Assembly: GCA_020430675.1 (NCBI GenBank)
Contig: JAGQJJ010000031.1
Coordinates: 1-14,473, forward strand
DNA length: 14,473 nt
Origin: Myxococcales bacterium
Lineage (GTDB): Bacteria > Myxococcota > Bradymonadia > UBA7976 > UBA1532
Reading direction: 5' to 3'
The position numbers were made by a program, and so were the translations under genes. Shown here in pieces: positions 1-6,402 of this stretch (positions are counted from its first letter, which is position 1; each line of letters starts with the position of its first letter). Below the pieces are notes generated by a model. It worked only from the letters and a program-made list of their open reading frames with translations, made no database searches and was not told the origin of the DNA.

Positions 1-179
1 CCCGCCTGGCCGCCTTCCCCCCCGGCGCCGCCTTCACCCCCGGCGCCGCCTTCACCGCCCGCGCCCCCGACACCGCCCTGGCCCCCCGCGCCGCCGCCAT
101 CCGCGCCGCCGCCTCCACCGCCCGGCGGCAGGCAACCGGCCAGGGCCAGAGCCAGACCAAAGACGACAACGCCGCGCAT
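1..179 (-). CDS. Glycine-rich lipoprotein, N-terminal part (cut by window edge)
   Basis: Reading leftwards from an ATG at 177-179, the first 59 codons are open to the window edge. The protein starts MRGVVVFGLALALAGC: a short basic n-region, a hydrophobic stretch and a lipobox ending LAGC at residue 16, so it should be exported and lipidated. The mature part is almost only Gly with Ala, Glu and Gln, in a repeating GGAGGE pattern encoded by three 18-bp copies. A good ribosome site, GGGAGG on the minus strand (185-190), lies 5-6 nt before the ATG and supports this start. Gly-rich linkers after a lipobox are common in Myxococcota surface lipoproteins, where they tether a C-terminal domain. Any such domain lies outside the window, so no function can be given. 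It is divergent from the lipoprotein gene at 312. Confidence 0.7.
   Translation of the reverse strand, partial: MRGVVVFGLALALAGCLPPGGGGGGADGGGAGGQGGVGGAGGEGGAGGEGGAGGEGGQA
12..65. repeat. Three tandem 18-bp repeats coding for Gly-rich hexapeptides
   Basis: Units 12-29, 30-47 and 48-65 all begin GCCTTC and are nearly identical, with a few C/A or C/G differences. On the minus strand each unit encodes a six-residue Gly/Ala/Glu block of the lipoprotein. The period is a multiple of three, so copy-number change would keep the frame. The array may extend beyond the left edge. Confidence 0.8.
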
Positions 180-311
180 GACCACCTCCCAGCCGCGGGG
201 CGCCATCCTAACCACAAGCCCCGAATCGACGCCACGGCCGCGTCAGCGCGCAAAACGAGGCGCGAGCCACAACCTGCGTGCTAAGGTGCGCCCGCTGTCG
301 TGGAGGACAAA

Positions 312-857
312 ATGAAGCAGCGCGTCCGTCTGATGCTGGTCTCTGCGCTCGCCCTCGCGGGCGGCTGCGACAATCTCGACACCAGCGACGAAGGCAAGAT
401 CACCAAGGCCAGCGTTGAAGGCATCACCGCCGGCACCGGCGAAGGCGTCGTCTTCACCGGCACCTGGGTGCTCGAGTACAAGGTCACCGAGAGCAACTGC
501 GGCGTCATCACGCTGCCTGACTCGTTCCCCGAGTCCCCCCCCGCGCTGGGCGAAGAAGGCACCGAAGAGGAACCGCTCGTGCAATCCAACGGCGAGCTGA
601 CCCGCGGCATCGACGACATCGGCGACAACTACCTCTTCGCCGGCGGCGTCGACAAAGACGGCACCTTCGAGTACGGCAAGTACTTCACCCTGGCCGGGGT
701 CGAGCGCATCGAAGTCGTGACCGGCAAGATGGCGATCGACGAGAACCTGGGCGCCACGCTGACCGGCACCTCGAAGCGCCGCTACAAGGCCGCGATCTTC
801 GACTGCACGGCCACCCTGCGCCTCACCGGCACCCGCACCGCCACCGGCGGGAGCTGA
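312..857 (+). CDS. Small hypothetical lipoprotein
   Basis: This is a 181-residue protein of unknown function. The start is placed at ATG 312 because GGAGG (302-306) sits 5 nt before it; an in-frame GTG at 300 would overlap that site. The N-terminus, MKQRVRLMLVSALALAGGC, has basic residues, a hydrophobic core and a possible lipobox (AGGC, slightly off consensus), so it is probably an envelope lipoprotein. The mature chain is acidic and Thr/Gly-rich, with segments that look like beta strands. Two further Cys, in SNCG (first half) and FDC (near the C-terminus), could form a disulfide. I recognise no family. It lies head-to-head with the Gly-rich lipoprotein, about 130 bp away, so the two may share a regulatory region. 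A possible extended -10 (TGCTAAGGT, 279-287) is seen without a convincing -35. Confidence 0.75.
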   Translation: MKQRVRLMLVSALALAGGCDNLDTSDEGKITKASVEGITAGTGEGVVFTGTWVLEYKVTESNCGVITLPDSFPESPPALGEEGTEEEPLVQSNGELTRGIDDIGDNYLFAGGVDKDGTFEYGKYFTLAGVERIEVVTGKMAIDENLGATLTGTSKRRYKAAIFDCTATLRLTGTRTATGGS

Positions 858-863
858 CCGCCC

Positions 864-1967
864 TCACTCCTCGGGCAGTTCGGCCATCGCCACCGCAAAA
901 TAACGTCCGACCACGCCGACGCCGATATGCGTCAGGCGCGGCAGCAGCAGATTGCGCATATGGCCCGGGCTGTCGAGAAACGCCTGCAGCGCGGCCGCCG
1001 GATCGGTCGCTTCGGCCAGGTTCTCAGCAACATCGGTGGCGTCGATGCCGTGCGCGCGCAGCCGGGTGGTCAGCACGCCGCTATCGGGTGAGCCATGGGC
1101 CAACGTACGCCGCCGCGCCATCTCGGCCGCGTGCGCCTGCGCCGCTTCGGCCAGCGCCTTGCTCCACTCCAGGGTCGGCAGCCCGCGTTCGGCGCGCAGC
1201 GCGTCGATCAACCGGTAGACCGCGCGCGCCGGATCGCCCTCCACCACCGGCCCGCCGGGCGACAGACGCACCACCGGCAACGTCGGCGCCGGCACGCCCA
1301 CAAAGACCCGATGGTTGTGCAGGACCACCGGCCCGTACTGACTGTCAGCGACGATCTCGACCCCGTACTCGCCGGGGCCCGCGTCGAAATAAAGCGTCAC
1401 ATCCAGCCGCCGCTCGGGCGTCCACGCGGGCCGCTCGCGCACCCGCTGGCCATCGGGCGGCGCCACCAGCACCCGCGGCTTGAAGTACCCGCGCCGCAGC
1501 GCACCGCTCACCGGCAGCAACGTGCCCGGCTCGGCCTCGCGCGGCAGCGGCGCGTCGAGCACCGCCCCGCGGTGCACCAGCAGCAGCGTTGTGGTCAGCG
1601 TGGACCCCAGCCCATGCGTCGCCAGCCCGTAATGCGTGGGCGGCAGCCGGCGTTCGAGGCGCCCGAGCAGACCGGGCAGCTCGCGCTCAAGCCCCTCGCT
1701 CGCCCGATAGCGCACCGTGAACGGATAGACATGGGCGTCGCTGATGCCATGCTCGGCGAGCACGAAGCGCAGAAGCTCGCTCGCGCCTTGCGGATCCGGC
1801 CCGTCGATCGGCCCGGCGACCCGCACCGCAAGCTCGGCCGCGGCCTCATCGAGCGCTCGATCGCGGGCCGGCGCCGTCCAGCCATGCGCCTGCAGCAACC
1901 GCTCGACCGCGGAGATCGGGCTCGGCAGCACCGCGCCGAGACAAAACATCAGGATGGGGACCACCAC
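864..1967 (-). CDS. Secreted CAP/SCP-domain protein
   Basis: This is a 367-residue protein. The C-terminal third (about 247-365) is a CAP (SCP/PR-1/YkwD-type) domain: YRLIDALRAERGLPTLEW opens it, followed by AHG (His291), AENLAEA (Glu315) and DSPGHMRNLL (His336), the usual His/Glu/His cavity residues, and a closing hydrophobic strand. Bacterial CAP proteins are extracellular; their activities are mostly undefined. Residues 1-20 (MVVPILMFCLGAVLPSPISA) are hydrophobic and probably a signal peptide, although no positive n-region is present. The middle (about 65-230) is a predicted beta-rich region that I cannot name. No ribosome site precedes GTG 1967 (minus-strand start); a -10-like TACAAT lies 7 nt before it, so the mRNA may be leaderless. 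An in-frame ATG (1947-1949) is an alternative start. The gene is divergent from ald. Confidence 0.85.
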   Translation of the reverse strand: MVVPILMFCLGAVLPSPISAVERLLQAHGWTAPARDRALDEAAAELAVRVAGPIDGPDPQGASELLRFVLAEHGISDAHVYPFTVRYRASEGLERELPGLLGRLERRLPPTHYGLATHGLGSTLTTTLLLVHRGAVLDAPLPREAEPGTLLPVSGALRRGYFKPRVLVAPPDGQRVRERPAWTPERRLDVTLYFDAGPGEYGVEIVADSQYGPVVLHNHRVFVGVPAPTLPVVRLSPGGPVVEGDPARAVYRLIDALRAERGLPTLEWSKALAEAAQAHAAEMARRRTLAHGSPDSGVLTTRLRAHGIDATDVAENLAEATDPAAALQAFLDSPGHMRNLLLPRLTHIGVGVVGRYFAVAMAELPEE

Positions 1968-1974
1968 GTCGCCG

Positions 1975-1980
1975 ATTGTA
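1975..1980 (-). promoter_or_regulatory. Candidate -10 element for the CAP gene (possible leaderless start)
   Basis: On the minus strand this reads TACAAT, 5 of 6 matches to the TATAAT consensus. Seven bases separate it from the GTG start at 1967, which is the usual distance from a -10 element to the transcription start. The hexamer 17 bp upstream (ACGACG) is a weak -35. Confidence 0.35.
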
Positions 1981-2002
1981 CCCCGGAGCGCGCGCCGCGT
2001 CG

Positions 2003-2008
2003 TATACT
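2003..2008 (+). promoter_or_regulatory. Candidate -10 element for ald
   Basis: TATACT is a good -10 match in a very GC-rich spacer and would give an ald leader of about 40 nt. No convincing -35 lies 16-18 bp upstream; TTGTAC (1976-1981) is present but 21 bp away. It is divergent from the TACAAT on the other strand. Confidence 0.35.
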
Positions 2009-2042
2009 CGCCCCCCGCGCGGCTGGAAGTCCGCGTCAGAAG

Positions 2043-2048
2043 AGGAGG
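2043..2048 (+). promoter_or_regulatory. Ribosome binding site of ald, decides the start
   Basis: AGGAGG, a full anti-16S match, stands 5 nt before GTG 2054. It rules out upstream in-frame starts, from which the added residues would not resemble alanine dehydrogenase. Confidence 0.85.
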
Positions 2049-2053
2049 TCTCG

Positions 2054-3160
2054 GTGATCATCGGCGTGCCCAAGGAAGTCAAGAATCAGGAATATCGGGT
2101 CGGCATGATTCCGGCCACCGTGCGCGCGCTGACCGGGCGCGGCCACCGCGTGCTCGTCGAACGCGGCGCCGGTGCCGGCAGCGGCCTGCCCGATGCGCTG
2201 TACATCGAAGCGGGCGCGACCATGATCGACTCCGCCGACGCCGTCTGGGGCGAGGCCGAGATGATCGTCAAGGTCAAGGAGCCGATCGCGATCGAGTACG
2301 ACCGCATCCAGCCCGACCAGATCATCTACACCTACTTCCACCTCGCCGCCGTGCCCGATCTGGCCAAGGTGCTGCTGCAAAAGCGCGTCGCCGCGGTCGC
2401 CTACGAGACCATCCAGCTCAAGGACGGTTCGCTGCCGCTGCTGCACCCCATGAGCGAAGTCGCCGGCAAGATGGCGCCGCAGGTCGGCTCGCGCTCGCTC
2501 GAAAAAGAGCACGGCGGCAAAGGCCTGCTGCTCGGCGGCGTGCCCGGCGTCAAGCGCGGCGAGGTCATGATCATCGGCGGCGGCACCGTCGGCCTCAACG
2601 CGGCCAAGGTCGCGGTCGGCATGGGCGCCAACGTCACGCTGCTCGACATCGACACCCGCCGCCTCAACTACATCGATGACGTCTTCCTCGGCCGCGTGCA
2701 GACGCTCTACAGCGACGCCGACAACATCGAGCGCCTGCTGCCGCACGCCGACCTCATCATCGGCGCGGTGCTCGTGGCCGGCGCGCGCGCCCCGCGGCTG
2801 GTCACCCGCGAGCACCTCAAGCTCATCGAAGACGGCTCGGTCATCGTCGACGTCGCGGTCGACCAGGGCGGCTGCATCGAGACCTGCCGCCCGACGACGC
2901 ACGACGACCCGACCTACGTGGTCGACGGCGTGGTGCACTATTGCGTGGCCAACATGCCCGGCGCGGTCGCCCAGACCAGCACCTTTGCGCTCAACAACGT
3001 CACCCGCAAATACGCGCTGGCCATCGCCGAGAAGGGCCTGCGCCCCGCCTGCGCCGCCGACGAAGCCTTGCGCCTCGGCCTCAACACCCTCGACGGCACC
3101 TGCACCCACCAGGCCGTCGCCGAGTCACTGGGGTATGAGTACGTACCCCCGCGCGTTTGA
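2054..3160 (+). CDS. ald: Alanine dehydrogenase
   Basis: This enzyme catalyses NAD-dependent oxidative deamination of L-alanine to pyruvate and ammonium, and the reverse reaction, in the cytoplasm. The 368 residues from GTG 2054 match the family length. The N-terminus (IIGVPKEVKNQEYRVGMIP) is the family signature. Substrate residues fall at Arg15, Lys75 (KVKEP), His96 (YTYFHLA) and Asp270 (VDVAVDQGG), the same numbers as recalled for the Mycobacterium tuberculosis enzyme. A Rossmann motif, GGGTVGLNAAKVAVGMGA (about 175-192), binds NAD, and the dinucleotide fold is followed by HYCVANMPGAVAQTST near the C-terminus. The protein looks complete and active. It has its own promoter region, divergent from the CAP gene, and ends about 100 bp before the ECF sigma gene on the same strand. 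No functional link to that pair is evident. Confidence 0.97.
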   Translation: MIIGVPKEVKNQEYRVGMIPATVRALTGRGHRVLVERGAGAGSGLPDALYIEAGATMIDSADAVWGEAEMIVKVKEPIAIEYDRIQPDQIIYTYFHLAAVPDLAKVLLQKRVAAVAYETIQLKDGSLPLLHPMSEVAGKMAPQVGSRSLEKEHGGKGLLLGGVPGVKRGEVMIIGGGTVGLNAAKVAVGMGANVTLLDIDTRRLNYIDDVFLGRVQTLYSDADNIERLLPHADLIIGAVLVAGARAPRLVTREHLKLIEDGSVIVDVAVDQGGCIETCRPTTHDDPTYVVDGVVHYCVANMPGAVAQTSTFALNNVTRKYALAIAEKGLRPACAADEALRLGLNTLDGTCTHQAVAESLGYEYVPPRV

Positions 3161-3226
3161 CATTCTCCCCCCGGGCAACAGATCAAGAATCATCAGGAAT
3201 GAAATCTCTACGCCTCGTCGTTCGTA
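3157..3226 (+). promoter_or_regulatory. Candidate promoter region of the sigma/anti-sigma pair
   Basis: Two possibilities are visible in the 100-bp spacer. TTGACA (3157-3162) is a perfect housekeeping -35 overlapping the ald stop, but the -10 at the right distance (around 3180-3185) is poor. Alternatively TGAAAT (3200-3205), 17 bp and CGTA (3223-3226), or GGAAT (3196-3200), 15 bp and CGTC (3216-3219), resemble ECF-type promoters. ECF operons are commonly autoregulated, so this reading is attractive but unproven. Confidence 0.3.
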
Positions 3227-3237
3227 CGAGTGACGAG
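3214..3237. promoter_or_regulatory. 24-bp dyad in the sigma-factor leader (operator or RNA hairpin)
   Basis: Arms CTCGTC (3214-3219) and GACGAG (3232-3237) flank a central 8-bp palindrome, TCGTACGA (3222-3229). Ten of twelve base pairs of the dyad are Watson-Crick and the two exceptions are T/G pairs, which would wobble in RNA. As RNA it could form a 10-bp stem with a GUAC loop, 13 nt before the ribosome site of the sigma gene. There is no T-tract, so a simple terminator for ald is less likely, though possible. Confidence 0.6.
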
Positions 3238-3260
3238 ACGCATTCGAACTGGGGGAACTG

Positions 3261-3914
3261 ATGTTCGATCGACTGCTCGGCCGCGACAAACCAAGAGAGC
3301 ACGCCGAATTCGAAGAAGTGGCCATGCCGCAGGCCGACGCCCTCTACGGCGCCGCCCTGCGCATGACCCGCGACCCCACCCGCGCGGAAGATCTCGTCCA
3401 GGAGACCCTGCTTCGCGCCTACCGGTTCTGGCACAAGTTTGAACCGGGCACGAACATCAAGGCCTGGCTGTTCCGCATCCAGACCAACATCTTCATCAAC
3501 CGCTATCGCAAACGGCAGACCGAGCAGCAGGTTTTCGACGACCGCCAGGTCGACGACATCTTGCAGCGGTACGCCGCCGAAGAGCGGTCCTACCTCCCGC
3601 CCGAGACGCGGGATGAGTTCCTCAAGCACCTCGTCGGCGACGAGGTCATGCGCGCCCTCGATGAACTGCCCTTCGAGTTCCGCATGACCGTGCTGCTCGC
3701 TGACATGCACGACCTCTCGTACAAAGAGATCGCCGATGTGCTCGACTGCCCGGTCGGCACGGTGATGAGCCGCCTGCACCGCGCGCGCAAGCTGCTGCAG
3801 GCGAAGCTGCTCTCGTACGCGGTCGATCGCGGGGTGATCGCGCCGCCCGAGGGGGTCACCGAGGACAATGTGGCCGACCTCGACCTCTTCCGGCGGCGAC
3901 GAAAGGCAGGCTGA
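3261..3914 (+). CDS. ECF-family RNA polymerase sigma factor (RpoE/SigR-like)
   Basis: This 217-residue sigma factor directs RNA polymerase to stress or envelope promoters. Region 2 spans about 25-90: [20 protein letters not shown] binds core polymerase, and [18 protein letters not shown] recognises the -10. A linker of about 40 residues follows, then region 4 (about 128-185) with the helix-turn-helix [20 protein letters not shown] that binds the -35. The segment [14 protein letters not shown] is strongly reminiscent of SigR/SigH-type ECF factors (ECF12), which pair with zinc anti-sigma factors. GGGGGA (3251-3256) is the ribosome site for ATG 3261. The next gene, 8 nt downstream, is the anti-sigma factor, so the two are co-transcribed and the sigma is probably held inactive by it. 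The targets are not evident from the window. Confidence 0.93.
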   Translation: MFDRLLGRDKPREHAEFEEVAMPQADALYGAALRMTRDPTRAEDLVQETLLRAYRFWHKFEPGTNIKAWLFRIQTNIFINRYRKRQTEQQVFDDRQVDDILQRYAAEERSYLPPETRDEFLKHLVGDEVMRALDELPFEFRMTVLLADMHDLSYKEIADVLDCPVGTVMSRLHRARKLLQAKLLSYAVDRGVIAPPEGVTEDNVADLDLFRRRRKAG

Positions 3915-3922
3915 GCGCACCT

Positions 3923-4690
3923 ATGAGTCGCATCGACTGTGACGATTTTCGGACCTTTATCGACCCGTATCTCGACGGTGAGTTCGATCCGGCCGAGCGG
4001 GCCACGTTCGACGCCCACCTGACCATCTGCGGCGAGTGCCGGCGCTATTTCGAGCAGCGCGCCTGGATGCAGAAGGCGCTCAAACCGGCGCTCAAGCGCC
4101 CGTGTGCGATGCCGATGGCAGCGCGCGATCGGGTCTGCCGGGCGCTGCGCGTCGCCGAACGCCCCGCGCGCATCCGGCGGGCGGCCAAACGAATGGCCCC
4201 GCTCTCAACGCTGGCCGCGGTCGGCGCGATCTTCCTGTTTGTCACCCCGCTGACGGGTTTCAAGCCGGTGGTCGATGAGGCCGTGGCCCAGCATATGCAG
4301 CCCTGGCCGGTTGAGATGCCGACCAATGAGGTGACCGAAGTCACCCACTGGTTCCAGGACAAGGTGCCGTTCTCGGTGGCCGCCCCGCGGTTTGTTGACC
4401 GGCGCGTCACCCTGCTCGGCGCGCGCCTCAGCCGCGTGGGCCGCAATACCGGCGACCGCAGCCGGCCCGCGGCCTACCTGATGTACCAGGTGGGCGGGCA
4501 CAAGATGACGGTGCTGGTCTTTGACGGCGCCGATCTGGGGCTGACTGAGCAAGTGGCGCAGAAGGCGCCCGAAGTGCACGAGCAGGCCGACCTGCGGGTC
4601 GCGCTCTTCCAGCACGGCGCGCTGGCCTACGCGGTCACGTCCGATCTGCCCGCCGACGAGATGATCGCCCTGCTGCGCCCCACCTTCTAA
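3923..4690 (+). CDS. Membrane-bound zinc-binding anti-sigma factor
   Basis: A 255-residue partner of the preceding sigma factor, starting 8 nt after its stop with a weak ribosome site, so translation is probably coupled. The N-terminal domain (1-50) is a ZAS/zf-HC2 fold with Cys6, His32, Cys36 and Cys39 (HLTICGEC). That ligand spacing (26, 30 and 33 residues from the first Cys) is the same as recalled for the redox-sensing RsrA (Cys11, His37, Cys41, Cys44). Further Cys are at 61 and 72. Unlike RsrA, which is short and soluble, this protein has one membrane helix (about 93-112, LSTLAAVGAIFLFVTPL) and a periplasmic domain of about 140 residues ending DEMIALLRPTF. It should bind and sequester the sigma factor until an envelope or redox signal releases it. 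The signal cannot be read from sequence. Confidence 0.9.
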   Translation: MSRIDCDDFRTFIDPYLDGEFDPAERATFDAHLTICGECRRYFEQRAWMQKALKPALKRPCAMPMAARDRVCRALRVAERPARIRRAAKRMAPLSTLAAVGAIFLFVTPLTGFKPVVDEAVAQHMQPWPVEMPTNEVTEVTHWFQDKVPFSVAAPRFVDRRVTLLGARLSRVGRNTGDRSRPAAYLMYQVGGHKMTVLVFDGADLGLTEQVAQKAPEVHEQADLRVALFQHGALAYAVTSDLPADEMIALLRPTF

Positions 4691-4700
4691 GGCATCGTCG

Positions 4701-4722
4701 GCGCGGGCTGCCCGGCCCGCGC
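4701..4722. terminator. Bidirectional terminator-like hairpin between convergent genes
   Basis: GCGCGGGC (4701-4708) and GCCCGCGC (4715-4722) form a perfect 8-bp stem with a six-base loop. It lies 10 bp past the anti-sigma stop and 17 bp past the kamA stop on the other strand. No T-tract follows on either side, so it may act as a roadblock or 3'-end stabiliser rather than a classical terminator. Confidence 0.55.
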
Positions 4723-4739
4723 GTCTCCATACAAGCCGA

Positions 4740-6119
4740 TCAGCCCAGCGCCGCCGCCCGCGCGTCGGCGACCATGCGCTCGGCCGCCAACGGATCGCGC
4801 CACGCCGCCTGAATGTCGGGCGCGAGCTGGTCAATGGGGTCAAAGTACAGGAACTGCTTCCCTGGCTTGACCGACGGCGCCGTATAGACCGAGATGCCCG
4901 TCCGCCGGTCGTAGTACTCATAGCTGTGCGCGCTGCGTTTGCCGCCACCGCCGGGCGCGTCGACCACAAACTTCGGCGTGTTGAAACCCGCCGTGGTGCC
5001 GCGCACCCACTTCTCCACATCAACCGCCGTCTGCACCGTGGTGCGCATGTCTTCGGCGCCCTGCACCATGTCATGCACGTACACGTAATACGGGTGCACG
5101 TTGATATGGCCCAGGCGCTTGACCAGCAGCCCCATCGAGGCCGGCGTATCGTTGACGCCGCGAAGCAGCACCGTCTGATTGCGCACCGTCAGCCCCTCGG
5201 CGAACAGCCGATGCGCCGCGCGCTGCGAGATCTCGGTCACCTCATTCGGATGGTTGAAGTGCGTGTGCAACGCCACCTCTTTGCCGCGCGCCCGACCGAA
5301 CCGGTGCACCTCGATCAGCGCCCGGAACCAGTCCTCATCGGTCAGGATCTTCTGCGGCATGACCGCCATGCCTTTGCTGGCGAAGCGGATGCGGCGAATA
5401 TTGTCCATCGACAAGAGCCGCGTGCCGATCTCGCGAATCCAGTCGACGCGCAGGTTGTAGGCGTCACCGCCGCTGATGACGATGTCCTCCAGCTCGGGCC
5501 GCGAGGCGATATAGGCAAACGCCGGCTCCCACCGCTCCTTCTTCGGCTTGAGCTGCACCTTCGACACCGTGTCGGTATCGAGCCCGACGGCGTACGAGCG
5601 CGTGCAGAAGCGGCAATAGACCGGGCAGGTGTCGATGACCAGGAACAGCGCCTTGTCGACGTACCGATGCGTCAACCCCGGCGTCGGCGCGTCGGCCTGC
5701 TCGGCCAGCGAGTCGAGGCCCAGCTTCGGGTGGTCGGGCAGAAAGCGCGAGGCCAGCGGGATGAACTGGATGCGCAGCGGGTCATTCTCGGGATCGGACC
5801 AGTCGATCAGGCTCAGCAGATAGGGGCTGACGCGCAGCGCCATCGGCGCCTTGTGAAAACCCGCCTCGGCGTCGGCGATGAAACCCGCCGGCGCCAGCCC
5901 GGCCAGCGCGGCCAGCAGCTTGTCGGGCCTTGTGATGGTGTGCTTCGACTGCCAGCGGTGGTCGAGGAACGTCGCCTCATCCACATCGGCATACGCCGGA
6001 ATGCGGCGCCAGAAATCGCCGCCGAGCAGGTTCTTGTGCAGCAGGGTGGCCGGATCAACCGGCGGCTTCAGCGCGGCGGGCACGTCGATGACGTCGAGGC
6101 CTTCAGTCTGTGCGTTCAT
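4740..6119 (-). CDS. kamA: KamA-family radical SAM lysine 2,3-aminomutase
   Basis: This is a PLP-, SAM- and iron-sulfur-dependent enzyme that moves the alpha-amino group of L-lysine to C3, giving beta-lysine. The start is set at ATG 6119 (459 residues) because GGAG sits 6 nt before it; an ATG four codons upstream lacks a site. Cys165, Cys169 and Cys172 (CPVYCRFC) bind the 4Fe-4S cluster. Lys394 in APGGGGK is the expected PLP lysine. Asp350 (YVHDMVQGAE) and Asp387 (VVDAPGGGG) match, at the same 37-residue distance, the two Asp that hold the lysine side chain in the clostridial enzyme; glutamate 2,3-aminomutases differ at both. The long form with full C-terminus argues against an EpmB-type EF-P modifier. 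No beta-lysine acetyltransferase lies in the window, so the fate of the product is unknown. Confidence 0.9.
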   Translation of the reverse strand: MNAQTEGLDVIDVPAALKPPVDPATLLHKNLLGGDFWRRIPAYADVDEATFLDHRWQSKHTITRPDKLLAALAGLAPAGFIADAEAGFHKAPMALRVSPYLLSLIDWSDPENDPLRIQFIPLASRFLPDHPKLGLDSLAEQADAPTPGLTHRYVDKALFLVIDTCPVYCRFCTRSYAVGLDTDTVSKVQLKPKKERWEPAFAYIASRPELEDIVISGGDAYNLRVDWIREIGTRLLSMDNIRRIRFASKGMAVMPQKILTDEDWFRALIEVHRFGRARGKEVALHTHFNHPNEVTEISQRAAHRLFAEGLTVRNQTVLLRGVNDTPASMGLLVKRLGHINVHPYYVYVHDMVQGAEDMRTTVQTAVDVEKWVRGTTAGFNTPKFVVDAPGGGGKRSAHSYEYYDRRTGISVYTAPSVKPGKQFLYFDPIDQLAPDIQAAWRDPLAAERMVADARAAALG

Positions 6120-6125
6120 TGGAGG

Positions 6126-6129
6126 CTCC
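6126..6129 (-). promoter_or_regulatory. Ribosome binding site of kamA, decides the start
   Basis: On the minus strand GGAG is followed by six bases (CCTCCA) and ATG 6119. The alternative ATG at 6131 would place this site inside the coding region. Confidence 0.65.
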
Positions 6130-6134
6130 ATCCG

Positions 6135-6150
6135 GTCGCGTTCACGCGAC
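6135..6150. promoter_or_regulatory. 16-bp palindrome upstream of kamA (possible operator)
   Basis: GTCGCGT and ACGCGAC are perfect inverted arms around a two-base centre (TC). The site lies 16 bp before the kamA start, where a repressor would block transcription or an RNA hairpin could affect ribosome access. No regulator gene is next to it. Confidence 0.4.
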
Positions 6151-6402
6151 GGTTTTGGTTCAGCGAGACGCAGAATTGGGTCAGCGCGGATGAGGCCGCT
6201 ACACGTCTGGCTGATGGAGCACGTTCCGATTGAACCACATGCAGCGAATCTATCGGGGCCGACCGGTTTTCGTCAATCGGCCGTCCGTGCTTCGTCGGCT
6301 CATGGACCCGAGCGAGGCGGCTTCGCTGAAGATCCGGCGCGTGGCGGGTGCACTGGGGCGGTAAAGCGGTTAGAGTGGCCCAGGATCAAGGCGAGGGCGA
6401 AG
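6151..6402. other. Intergenic region between divergent kamA and the kinase cluster
   Basis: This spacer must hold promoters for both directions, but none is clear. TTGAAC (6230-6235) lacks a matched -10. TAGAGT (6371-6376) is a weak -10, 26 bp before the kinase start region. An inverted repeat, GGCCGA (6257-6262) and TCGGCC (6277-6282), surrounds a 14-bp loop containing TTTT. The frame of the kinase stays open through here, but the stretch shows no recognisable protein and overlaps kamA antisense, so I treat it as non-coding. Confidence 0.4.
6393..6397 (+). promoter_or_regulatory. Ribosome binding site of the first kinase, decides the start
   Basis: GAGGG ends 5 nt before GTG 6403. The frame is open for about 500 bp upstream, but only this start has a good site and begins directly at the conserved zinc ribbon shared with the second kinase. 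Confidence 0.65.

Noticed and set aside
1095..2057. A 320-codon plus-strand open frame over the CAP gene.
   Set aside because: Arg/Gln/His-rich product with no motif; the opposite strand encodes a recognisable CAP domain.
2036..3109. A 357-codon open frame antisense to ald.
   Set aside because: Mirror of ald coding bias: compositionally skewed, no domain, and ald itself is certain.
5878..6402. Upstream extension of the first kinase by 175 codons in an open frame.
   Set aside because: It overlaps kamA antisense, has no domain, and GTG 6403 has a ribosome site and begins at the ribbon shared with the paralogue.
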